Shown here: positions 20,744 to 31,300 of the stretch, in pieces
Layout: each line of letters opens with the position of its first letter
How positions within the stretch are numbered: position 1 is the stretch's first letter
Source: Mactra quadrangularis
Lineage: Eukaryota; Mollusca; Bivalvia; Venerida; Mactridae
DNA length: 64,000 bases
Assembly: GCA_025267735.1 (NCBI GenBank)
Contig: CM046298.1
Coordinates: 40,077,917 to 40,141,916 of the forward strand
Direction: 5' to 3'
The notes under the pieces: model-generated
What the model was told of the DNA's origin: nothing
Databases searched by the model: none
What the model saw: the letters and a program-made list of their open reading frames with translations, nothing else
Program-made: the position numbers and the translations under genes

Positions 20744-21472
20744 TTAATAAGGGTGATGTCTATTTTCTTTTTTATGGTAAACAGTCTTCTGAGCTGATGC
20801 GTTTGCCAGTGGAATGGCATACGATTGATCTTGTGCCGCTTGTGTATTTATCGATGAAACAGCAAATGGTTGATCAAGCATTACCTGTTGATTTTTAGAT
20901 GGTAATCCCGTCGCCTAAAACATAAAAATGAATCCAAATTAAATCAATAGTGCAAATGATTGAAAACATCATATGGTATATATCATACTTTTTATTAATT
21001 AAGATTTCATCGGTCAAATACATAAAGTAAAACTACATTGAAACACGAAACATCAAACTATTAACATAAATTAACTCTAACACGAAAATATAAAACATAA
21101 TTAATATATTATTGAAATTGAACTTATGTTCACATAGAATAACATTGAACTATAAAAATGTTCTATATTTGTATCATTAACTTTAAATGCATTTTAAGTT
21201 AAATAGAATTTTACCTGCTCTGACTCTATTTGTTGAGCATATCCTTCCAATTCATTCAAACAAGTTTTCAAACGTAAAGCGTCCTGCCATTTGATAGAGA
21301 TTGTTTTAGACTTGCTTTTATCAAACTGATCACCTTCCAAACACTTAGAATTGTCGCTTATGTGTAAGTAAATAGTGTCATTCCATTTTGTCAATGTCGC
21401 ATCTTTGTAGTATCCAAACTTATTTCCGCGAACTTTAATCAAAAATCCTTCATTGTCGTATGTAGGTTCCAT
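20744..21472 (-). CDS. Two-exon accessory protein, function unknown
   Basis: Exons 21472-21215 (86 codons) and 20914-20744 (56 codons plus TAA). The donor CAG|GTAAAA and the acceptor TTTTAG|GC keep phase 0, giving 142 aa. Exon 1 (MEPTYDNEGFLIKVRGN, then KWNDTIYLHISDNSK, then FDKSKSKTISIKWQDAL) has a compact beta-rich look; a PC4-like single-strand DNA binding fold is one possibility but not shown. Exon 2 is Gln/Ala-rich and polar, probably disordered. Without splicing the frame stops 6 codons past the donor. The plus-strand open frame at 20698-20898 is the shadow of exon 2. It lies upstream of the zinc-finger gene, on the same strand. Confidence 0.55.
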
Positions 21473-22460
21473 CTTTTTCCGATTTTCACTAACTTAAAAA
21501 AAAGAAAATCACTTTCTTTGTAAAGCAATGTTGAAAATGTTTGCTCAAACTGATGTACAATACACTACATTCAGTATATGTAACGTTGAAAAAAGGTAGG
21601 CGTAACGATATACGCCCACTGACTCAGCATGTTTAGACACGTCAGCACATGTTTGAATTATAAAGGATGTGAAAGATTTGATCTGTCGAGATAAGTGGTT
21701 TTGAGAGGTGACACGATGTCTATAGAGACAGGAAAAGTTAATTACACCTGTCACTTCAATCAGATAAGAGATGATGTATGATATGTTTTACTATACACAC
21801 CTAGGTCAATACATTTTTGCGATTAATAAACAGCGTCACTGTGTCTCGCGATTCTTTTCATGATAGGCAATGAGCTGTCATCTTGATCAGATAAAATTTA
21901 ATAAATGAGACAGCTATATGACTACATCCATATGTGTTTCTTTTCAGGACAGGAAACGGATACTTATGGTAGTCATTTAAAACAGATATGAATTGATTAA
22001 TGATTTCATATTCTTCACACACCTGCGTGAGCACATTTTTTAGGATTGAAAACTTGATTCACCGTGTCTCGCTGTTCCCTTCATGACAGGAAACCAGCTG
22101 TCATCTTGATTTGATAAAATTGATAAATGTGACAACTATATGACTACACCCATATCAGTTTCTTTTGAGGGCAGGAAACATGTACTGTGTATATTGTTTA
22201 AATAAGGCTCTAGTCCTTATTTAAGATTGTTACCTTCTTATTACATTGTATTTGAAAACTATTAGAAAACAATTGTTTTTGCTCTCTCACATGAAAACTT
22301 TACCACACTATTTTTACAACGATCTAACATTTGTGTTTTAATTATATTATTTAAAAATAAAATAAATATATTGGTTCTAAAAATAATCGACCAATCGAAT
22401 AAGACATAAGACTATATAAAACGTGAAACTACTACGTGAAACTGAGTGTCATACTAAACT
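21473..22460. promoter_or_regulatory. Divergent intergenic region with iteron-like repeats (cluster B)
   Basis: About 1 kb between the minus-strand gene at 21472 and the CARD-RING gene at 22461. At least four degenerate copies of the CAGATAA/TGATAAATGAGAC element (about 21760, 21886, 21983, 22112) alternate with TTTCTTTTCATGACAGGAAA-type blocks and CATTTTTGCGATTAA, all shared with cluster A. A TATATAAAAC is at 22413. No gene is seen. Confidence 0.6.
22413..22419 (+). promoter_or_regulatory. TATA box of CARD-RING gene
   Basis: TATATAA, followed by AACG, 42 bp before the ATG at 22461. Confidence 0.65.
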
Positions 22461-23042
22461 ATGGATGAGATACATAGAAGAGTCATTAGAAAATGTTGGA
22501 CGACTCTAATTCGTTCGCTTACATCAGAACAAACTTTAAATATCATGGATTACCTCATGGAAAACACTATTTTAACTATTGGTATGCGGGAAGAAATAGA
22601 GTGTGAACGATCAAACTTCAGCAGAAACAGGAAATTACTTGACATTTTACAGAGGCGAGGACCTCGTGCTTTCGGAATATTCATAGAGGCTCTCATACAA
22701 AACAATCTAAACCATATCGTTGACATTCTTTCGTCAAATATTAGCGAAATATCTCATAACACCGTGAGACCTGTTATTCACTCGGACGTGCTATCCCCGA
22801 CAAATCTAGACAGGCAGTGCAGTTCTACACTCAAAAATACGATCATGCAAGAAGAAAATAGTGAGATTAGTAACACAGATGAAAGTACGGAGTGTAAAAT
22901 TTGTATGAACGAAAGAATTTCGGTGGCTTTAACTCCATGTGGACATACATTATGTTCTTCTTGTGGGGATCGATTCTTACAAGAACGCTCGTGCTGTTTC
23001 TGTAAACAACACGTCAACAGTGTGATTCGAATTTTCATCTGA
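22461..23042 (+). CDS. CARD-RING protein (IAP-like E3 ligase without BIR)
   Basis: 193 aa. Residues 1-90 form a CARD death fold: EIHRRVIRKCWTTLIRSL, then IMDYLMENTIL, then LLDILQRRGPRAFGIFIEAL, the last matching the conserved CARD helix-4/5 RGPRAF motif. After a Ser/Asn linker, residues 145-190 are an IAP-type RING finger: CKIC, then TPCGHTLCSSC, then CCFC, ending VNSVIRIFI as in cIAP/XIAP, where the terminal aromatic tail supports dimerisation and E2 binding. CARD-RING is the C-terminal half of cIAP1/2; the BIR half is missing but occurs as a separate gene at 19387-19722. Expected role (inference): ubiquitin ligase brought to CARD-containing caspases or adaptors. Own TATA box; alone on the plus strand at the edge of the gene-poor arm. 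Confidence 0.9.
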   Translation: MDEIHRRVIRKCWTTLIRSLTSEQTLNIMDYLMENTILTIGMREEIECERSNFSRNRKLLDILQRRGPRAFGIFIEALIQNNLNHIVDILSSNISEISHNTVRPVIHSDVLSPTNLDRQCSSTLKNTIMQEENSEISNTDESTECKICMNERISVALTPCGHTLCSSCGDRFLQERSCCFCKQHVNSVIRIFI

Positions 23043-23530
23043 CAGATATGTTTAAACATACATAAATAGAATTTATGTTTTCGCCAGTGATCACTTAAAA
23101 CAACAAAACAACAAAACAGACAAACGGTGCTGTATATATAGACTGGAGTATGGAATCATAACTTCACTATGTTTGATATTGTGTTTGTGGTATGCTAATA
23201 ATCTAGCAACAAACATTGTGTTGTGTATGAATCTACAGTGTGTAAGATGTCTATAGAAACGAGAAATGTATAATAATAGTTGTCAGTTTTTCAGATAAGA
23301 GATGATATATGATCTTATTGACTTGACACACTTGCGTGTCAGCAATTTTTTTGTGGAACATTGATAATTATATCTGTCACTTTAAACAGATGAGATGATA
23401 TATGATCTTGTTTACTCAACACACAAACGTTAATATCGCGAATTCATTATGTTTTCATTATATGAAATAAAATAATAAAATACTGCTATTTCATGTTTTA
23501 ATATATATATATATATATACCAATACCGCA
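23043..23530. other. Intergenic, iteron-like repeats (cluster C) and (TA)n
   Basis: Two more copies of the CAGATAAGAGATGATATATG form occur at about 23297 and 23389, each near ACACACTTGCG/ACACACAAACG. A (TA)9-type microsatellite is at about 23500-23519. No gene is seen. Confidence 0.55.
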
Positions 23531-23686
23531 TTATGAAAAATTCCATATCAAGGATTTTAAAGCTGAATTATTGCGCTTACCATAGGACCACCCTGTAAGG
23601 ATAACGTTAGAAGTTTGTCGTAAGTAGACACCCTTTCGGTATACAGGGCTGACTTGTATACCCGATCTAGTAATGATAGCGGACAT
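23531..23686 (-). CDS. Short open frame, doubtful
   Basis: 51 codons, ATG at 23686 to TAA at 23531, in an island (about 23570-23830) that is less AT-rich than its surroundings. It begins MSAIITRSGIQVSPVYRKG. The same frame is open upstream to 23741 apart from one TGA. It could be a decayed accessory gene or chance. No family is recognised. Confidence 0.2.
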   Translation of the reverse strand: MSAIITRSGIQVSPVYRKGVYLRQTSNVILTGWSYGKRNNSALKSLIWNFS

Positions 23687-25693
23687 TGAGAGTCAGGTCC
23701 TTTTACTAGACGGAGAGATTCCTACTTTTCCATGCTTATAACGTTTCATGATAACATAGAAGCGGTTCCTAATGCTACTTTGTGTATCACCTCACTATAG
23801 CATTAAGTTGGTCTGACGACACCTCCATACTTCTAGTAGTCCGTATATATTTTAAGCTAAGATACTATATTGCATGTGTTATTATACTATACATATAATA
23901 TATGTGTTATTATATCGAATAATTCCATTTTTTTCTATTTATTTTTCTACGATATAGTTGATGTGTTTTCTCATAAGAAATATCTGAATGTCTGTATTGA
24001 TGAAAATGTCAATGACATTGCGCTATTTTATAGTATACACCAGTTCATTACATATGCAGGTGTGCGAACAAGTCTATTGTTTAAAGTACATAAACACTCA
24101 TGATCTGTTCGGTTGGACTATTGAGCGGTTTAGTTCTCAAGTCCTTCTACAAGTGAAGGTATATCTCACAAGGCTTTCTACCTCATACAGCTCTGTACCT
24201 AAACTTTCTATTATTTTTTAACGTTTGGACATATGGTCACGATAAGGATTTCAAAGAGAAACAAAGACTACTATGTTTTTATTTTTATTTAAGCATAATA
24301 TTGAATTATGATACCTTTTATTCTAGCTTACATTGTTCACTTTTATAAATAATATAAGTATAATATAATATCAATTAACTATAAATTGCTGATGTCGTAA
24401 TTTATAAAGTTCATTTCACGTTATATCCACATATTGCTCAAATTGAATCTGTGTAGTGTTTCATATTAATCCACGTATATAATGTTTCATTTTAAATCCA
24501 CGTATCTAGAGAATATATGTCATGCAAATCCATGTATCATTACATGTTGCACATTAAGTGATCACATTACATCCATTGGAATATAATTATATCCATATGC
24601 GGTTAAGATATTTCACAAATTATTCCATTAGTATACAACCGTTTTTAGGCGCTAGGGTCACTAACGATTCTCAAGTGGAACAATAATAATTTGGAATAAT
24701 TTCGACTATGTTCTTTCAAAGCTTTTTTCACAGTGTTAATATTTCTTGATGTTATTTTACCTGAAATAAAACATTAAAATCGTAATTTGATGGAAACATT
24801 GTATTGATAAATATACTATAACAAACACATCTTCTTGAAAAACATTTGCTGTCTTAAAACTTAGCTAGTACTTTTATGAAAATTTGAAAAAGATTATTAT
24901 AGTTGGCTATTAAGATCAATGAATGTTTACATAAATTGTTTTTAGATGTTTAATTTAAGTTGTCTCCCCTCAATCGGTAGTAAAGATATAAACTTCACTA
25001 TATCAGCTTAAAGACAGATAACGTTAAACTTATGTATAATCTTCATGTATAAACTTCAATGAAAAATTTTATCGTCTGCTTTATATGAATTAAAAATATT
25101 TCATAGGAAGTAAACTTGGTCATAGAAAGTATATACACCATGTTTATAAAGGCAATTAAAGATTTTACAGGCCGTACATTAGGTCAAGCGTATTTATGTA
25201 CTTCAAATACTGGGCTTGATAACTTTTTAAGTGAATAAGACGTTATTGTACTGATTTAAACATACCACTTTGATATTTAACAATTATTATTAGTGTATAT
25301 GTATATTGTAAACCTTTTTTATGTACATTCTATAAACATTTACCATTCTTTTCAAAAATGTTCAAGATGATCTAAAAAGAGTTTTAAACATACTGATAAA
25401 TGCAACAAGATCATGCCAATTTGCTCTTAGGTTTATCGTCATCAAAAAAAAAAAGATGTAAGAATACGTTTTAAACAATCAATTGAACAATGATTCACTT
25501 AGAATGTTTAGCGAAATTCAAATATGAAGTGATATATTATGCGCGCTCGTCTAAAATGTTTATAATATATGTGTATAATATATAAAAACATATATCGCTC
25601 AACATCATAAACAATGATGTAAATAGCTCGGCCTAATGTCTTAACGCTTGTCAAATAAATTTGATAAATAGCTAGATAAAAAAACTTTTAAAA

Positions 25694-26044
25694 GTAAAGC
25701 TACTCACTCAGAGATTTCAACTTAAATACTAACTTTTCTAAAACTCTCAAAATTGTATAGAAACTTTATGACAACTAAAGTAGTGTTCTGATATTGACCA
25801 TTTGAGTGCCCTTTGACATACGGCTGTAAAATATTGCGAATATGCCTAGAAAACTGATCCCGCTAGTAACGGTATAAATTAATTAAGGCTTCTTTTTTGC
25901 GACATTTATCTCATATTTCTTACAATCTATAAGTCAGTTAGTCTTCGAATATTTAGATTTCGTTTTCTTACTACAATGTAAAAGCACGGACAGGTAATTT
26001 CAAAGTATCAAAAATAAACAACATCTGTGAGCGAGTGGCTTTAA
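25694..26044. mobile_element. MITE family Z, copy 1 (inside Polinton)
   Basis: Left end TAAAGCTACTCACTCAGAG; the right end is its imperfect mirror, CTGTGAGCGAGTGGCTTTA. Internal sequence aligns by eye with 26747-27107 (GTGTTCTGATA, TAGTAACGGTA, ATCTATAAGTCAGTT). Confidence 0.6.
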
Positions 26045-26746
26045 ATGTTTTCATATCATAAACGTGTAACTGTAAATTCTTTAAACATGATAGTATTCAT
26101 AAGTGTAAATTTTTTTTAAAGGGATATACTCGCAATGACACGTTTTTAACATTCTGAGTCAGTTTGAGTAGACAAACTATAACATACCTAATAAGGCTTA
26201 TCGTATCACTTAAAATATTCATAAGACATTCACTTATAATAGAATATAGAAAAAAAAGATATTAATAAAAATGGATAAATAAAATTGAAAAACTTACTTA
26301 ATTCATCTTTTGAAGAAATGTTCACACTGAACATATCCATGACTGTTTTCAGCATAAAAATCCGTGAAAGACGAATGAAATGATTGTCCCCATTTACTTG
26401 AAGAACTGAATATTTCCATAATTTTTATCTATATAATCTGTCATTGTAACTTTCTCAAGAAAATATAAAAAGAGGAAAGCAACTTCAATCTTGTATGTAA
26501 AAATCAAGTTATAACTTGAGTTGTTAAACTGATTTTTTATAGAGACTCCTAAACCACGCAGTCATCATGCTATTTAAACGTGGGCGATATGTAATAGATA
26601 TTTTATTCAAAATGAATTATGACTAAAGTTAAAAATTCATGACTTGTTCTTTGATATTGTAAATAACTATAGTGTCTCATATTTCATTATCAGTGAATTT
26701 GACTACATGTAAAGTTATCTAAGTGATGAACGAATGTGACCATAAT

Positions 26747-27107
26747 TTAAAGCACCTCGTTCACATATTTCAACGCAAATTTCAACTTTTCTTAAACTCT
26801 AAAATTTGTAAAGAAATGGTTCGGAAGTAGCACAGCAGTGTTCTGATAATGATAATATTAATGTAAATTGACATACAACTGTAAAAGATGATGTTTTTAT
26901 GTAAATAAACCTACTCCGTTAGTAACGGTAAGGATATATAGGTACGATGTTTTTTGGGGTTTTTTTTACTTTTATCTTGTAATCCTCACAATCTATAAGT
27001 CAGTTTGCCCTAATATATTTAGAGTTCATTTTAAGCACAATTACAGCCACTGGTAGATAATTCTAAAACATCAAAAAGTAATCAAATCTGTGAATGAGTA
27101 GCTTTAA
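26747..27107. mobile_element. MITE family Z, copy 2 (inside Polinton)
   Basis: Left TTAAAGCACCTCGTTCACA, right TGTGAATGAGTAGCTTTAA as its mirror. Same orientation as copy 1. A host copy lies at 50608-50959. Confidence 0.6.
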
Positions 27108-28012
27108 TCATTCATTTCAACGATATGTTGTATGCTCTGAAACGTGATTTTTGAATATTTCAAAAGAAATATGTGGGCTCGTGTTTTGAATTAATGATGA
27201 GCATGAACTGAATCATGTCAAGCCCTTACATTGAAATGTATCACGTAAAATGATTGATCTAGAAGGATCGACATTCAACGAACTTTAAACTTTAATACAG
27301 AGGAAATTCTGCGTGTACTGGAAAAGACAAGTGTTATGTAAGGTTCAATATAAAGCTATGCTGTCTAATATCCTCCTTTGTGAATAAAACAATCTGCTTT
27401 TAAAAACAACATGTATACAACGATGTATTGCACTGTATAGTCAGGTCAAATAAGATCGTTTTACATTTTATCAACTGTGAGCTATTAACATAACTTGAAT
27501 GTATATGGTTACCCGAGAGACGAATTGAAAAGAATATTAATTATTGCTATCTTAGATTTCATCATGATTTAGTCACAAGACCAACATACTATTTTTATTC
27601 AAAATGAATCACGACTTACTATTTAAAGTTAGAGTTAATGACTTTATATCATGAAACTATTTTGTATAGTGAGATAAGATCACCTTTCATAACAAGTTAT
27701 AAGGTTAAATACCATGACATTGCAAATGAGTATACTATCTATTTGAAATACAGTTGACCCTCGATGACTGGAAGTTGTTGGAAGTAGCTGAAAATTTCAA
27801 GCCAATAATGCGACATTCTGCAATAGTTTGATGTTTACTATCCAACAGTGCATAAAACTATGGAGTGATATTGTATAGAAAGCAATGATTATACAGTGTA
27901 ATCCATACAAAGCTTTAATGTCTAAAAGGCTATTTTAGAATAAAACAGTTATAAATACACCGATTAATGAACTTTAAATTGCAATTGAAAATATCAAGTT
28001 TAGGGATTCGCC

Positions 28013-28188
28013 AAAAACTAACAAAAAAAGTAAGGTAAGCCTTGCCCCAACGTAAGTATTGCCCCAAGGTAAGTTTGCAACCGTATTTTTTCACCGTATT
28101 TTTACACCGTATTTTTTACCGTATTTTTACACCGTATTTTTTACCGTATTTTTTACCGTATTTTTTCCCCCTCCCTTTTGGTACTACT
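28013..28188 (-). repeat. Polinton right terminal inverted repeat (176 bp)
   Basis: Inverted copy of 7175-7349, with the same seven ACCGTATTTTT-type subrepeats. The open frame at 28042-28260 is only this repeat read through and is not a gene. Confidence 0.95.
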
Positions 28189-28194
28189 ATTCTA
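28189..28194. repeat. Polinton target-site duplication, right copy
   Basis: ATTCTA directly after the right TIR, identical to 7169-7174. Confidence 0.95.
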
Positions 28195-28369
28195 TGGATT
28201 GTGCTCCATAGACTCTTTGTTATTTTTAATAGGTTAATATGTGAATTCATTTATCCGTAAAACAGGATTTTGTCCAAGATTTTTTTGAGGCCACTGTAAC
28301 TTTATTATTATGTAAGGGAGTCAACAAAACATTGTTTTTATTTAGATGTAATTTTATGAATACTTTCAG

Positions 28370-31300
28370 GAGCATTGTTAGCATCTTCAACATCAATACA
28401 CAAAGCTTCAGTTAGATGTATAAAGTTTATTACAAGAAATATTATAATAACAGGATCAGCTGATTCTACTGCTAAGGTAAAATATTAAATTGAAGACTTT
28501 CAACCAGTTTTCTATATTGAATTTCCTATATTTTACTTTATTCTTGGTTCTAATCCTATATTTTCATAAGTGTCCACTATTTCTATAGTTTGCAATATTG
28601 AGTGAATCATTCCTGTATACATATTTTGTCAAGAAATTCAAATTTGACCATGTTCAACATACAATGGCCTTTTTATATTAAAGTGCCATTTATTCTAAAC
28701 AAACAACACAGTGTGCTTATTTATCCATTATGTACTATTTAATTAAATCTATCATTTAAATAAGAACACTTCTAAGGAAACTATATATTTGTAAACTTTT
28801 TAATAAGATAAATTTCAACTCATAAGCTCAAAAAAATGAGAGTTTATCTTTTGGCTTTGTGAATATATGGGTTCCTTGCTTCCTTTTTCTGAAACAAAAA
28901 TGGATCTCACACCAAAGTTGACTAATATCCTCTATATATCTTACCGCTAATTGATCTTTAAGAAGGAAAACCTATTGACTTAATAAACCTAGCTTTATCA
29001 GTGAACGATCTTTATTTGTCAGTCATGTGACTACACATGATGGACTACTTTTATTCATACCCCGTACTCATAACACTAGCGCGAGCCTCACCAAATATTA
29101 CTTCTCCTACTTGTCGGATGAACTAAGTACAGATTGACACTAACCTAATATGTTACTCATTGACACACATGTATATTTCTTGTGATTGCAGATATTAGAT
29201 ATAGATCTAAAAGTTTTAAATACAATAACAGAAGCAACTAAAACTATCATGTCTATAGATATATGCCAGGAATATATAGCTTTGACATCAGAAGATTGTT
29301 CCTGTTATTTGTATGAGAATCCTTTGAAATACATAGAAAGGTAAGCAGTCTGACAATATTGACATGAGCTTGAACTACCTTATTTAATGATTACATGCTT
29401 CACTTACATATAAATCGTGAGTTTCCATATGCGTGTATATGATTATAAACGTGTCTATAACAGCCTATATGACATCAAATCAATTTTGTTAACATTGCAT
29501 GTTATTGTACCTTTAATTTTGGACTCCTTTGTTTAAAGAGAAACCGTGTAGTCCGCAATATTGTGGCACTGTTTCAAAGTATTTATCCTTATGAAAACAA
29601 AATTAATTATTCAGTATGTGAATTGTGCTGAAAGCCTCCGATAGAGCTCGATTTACAAACAAAGACAAAAATAGACAGTAAATATTGAGTTTAATATATT
29701 CTTGAATAAGGTCAAGCTTAGGTTATTATTGTTGGACTATAAGCAAGGCTTGAGATTATGATAATAATTAAGACCTAATTTAGGGAGACTGCACATCCAA
29801 TTTTTTATGTAGTCATTTTCTCATACTTTGGTTTATCATATTGGAATTTCATGTTCAAATTTGGATCACCCCCAAAAAATACTAGAGACTCTACACTTCA
29901 AGGGTTACCTGCTAGACTGTAGTAAGTGCATTGCATTAAAGAGAGAGTTACTACAGTCTTATAGGCAACCATCAACTTGTTCTATTAGTACTAGAATTGT
30001 GTTTGACCTGTTAAATGACAAATGTTTTTGTTTTTAATTTAAGTGTTATTGTTTAATAAACAGTAGGCATTTTATTTCAATGTTAAAAAGTCCACTAACA
30101 AGCATCAAAATAAATACATAATTATATATATATATACTTTATACTATGTATATAATTTTTACTCATTTCTAAATATTTTGGCTATCTGTTAGAAATTTGG
30201 TAGCTAACTTTCCTATAAGTTTTTATTTATAAATTTAATGCAAAAAATGTGATATTAATTTTTAAAAAATTGTGGCAATTTGAAGTGTTTATACAATCAA
30301 GTGAATATTAATTTAAAAAAATTTTTTTCTACTTTCATTCTTCAATTTATTAAGATATTTTTTTCTTTCAGTTATTCTGGTGAGCAATTGGTTGTTAAAC
30401 TAATGGCTGTTTTAGTAGGGCATACAAGACCAGTCACATGTTGTTGTTTTGATAAAACTGGTACTAAACTTGCTACAGGCAGTCAAGATATGGTATTTAT
30501 ATAATTATAATTGTTTGGGTTTTTTTACCACAACTTCTTATAGAAAAGTTGAGCTATCCTTAATCTCTGTAAACAGTTATCCTGTAGACCACTGTCATAT
30601 TGGATGTCTTGTGGTCTTTCTGAGGTTTACGTTGAGATGATATTTGTGTCGTCCGATCAATGTGTAGCTTTCATCCAGATGAAAAACTTTTAATAGCATC
30701 TTGATTACAAACATGTAGTTTGTATTTTTAGACAGAAGTTTGCTAGCAAATTTTATGGTGATGTTATCCCTAGGCTGTGATTGAACAGCTCTTATAAAAA
30801 TTGTGTAAAGTAGATGATGCAATCAAGTGACTGAACAAAAGTATTTTGTCATGTATTATAAAAGCAAAAATCATCTGAACATGCACCGTGTTGTGAAGTA
30901 GCCAAATCTTTAATAAGCGAGTGCACAAGTGGATAATTTAAGAAGGCAGTCTATGAAATTAGTGGGGGACCAGTTGCCTGGGACAACTAATTTCTAGCTG
31001 GGGCAACCAAAAATCTCTTTCAGGCAAACAAATTTCTACCAACAAGATATAGTGCTAGCTGCTAAAATGACCTGTTCAAGCAATAACTTTCATACTCTGT
31101 TAATTACATACACTGAAACGGGTTTTAATCATAGACATAGATAACATATCTACTTCCCTGGTTTTGATGGGATTGAAACAATGTTTGTTATTTTTTATTT
31201 CAGTCAATACGTATCTGGGATATTGTTGGTTATATGTTAGATGATACAACACCACCGTTACATATAATACATAATGCACATGATGATTGGATCACAGACT

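Larger units (their letters stand above)
23687..28012. other. Gene-poor right arm of the Polinton
   Basis: About 4.3 kb, AT-rich, with stops in all frames and no recognisable domain. Two diverged copies of a host MITE (25694-26044, 26747-27107) are embedded in it. Two less AT-rich islands lie at about 23570-23830 and 24095-24230; they could be remains of accessory genes or other insertions. Nothing else is identified. Confidence 0.6.
7175..28188. mobile_element. Complete Polinton/Maverick, 21,014 bp
   Basis: Bounded by inverted repeats that begin AGTAGTACC and by a perfect 6-bp direct repeat ATTCTA at 7169-7174 and 28189-28194; 6-bp duplications and 5'-AG ends are typical of Polintons. It encodes retroviral-type integrase, family B polymerase, packaging ATPase, adenain-like protease, major capsid and penton-like proteins, which is the full self-synthesising and virion set. 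Coding DNA is visibly richer in GC than the flanks. Plus-strand genes lie at 7.5-11.6 kb, minus-strand genes at 11.7-21.5 kb, a plus-strand CARD-RING gene at 22.5-23.0 kb, and then about 5 kb without convincing genes. The host intron boundaries are at 6775 and 28369, so TEP1 can be spliced around it. No internal break is seen in the core genes. Confidence 0.97.

Noticed and set aside
20698..20898. Plus-strand 66-aa frame
   Set aside because: Shadow of exon 2 of the two-exon minus-strand gene.
21545..21754. Minus-strand 69-aa frame
   Set aside because: Lies in the iteron-like noncoding region, with no domain and no TATA box at the usual distance.
23870..24221. Two overlapping plus-strand frames of 77 aa
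   Set aside because: AT-driven Phe/Ile/Tyr-rich translations with no recognisable motif or promoter.
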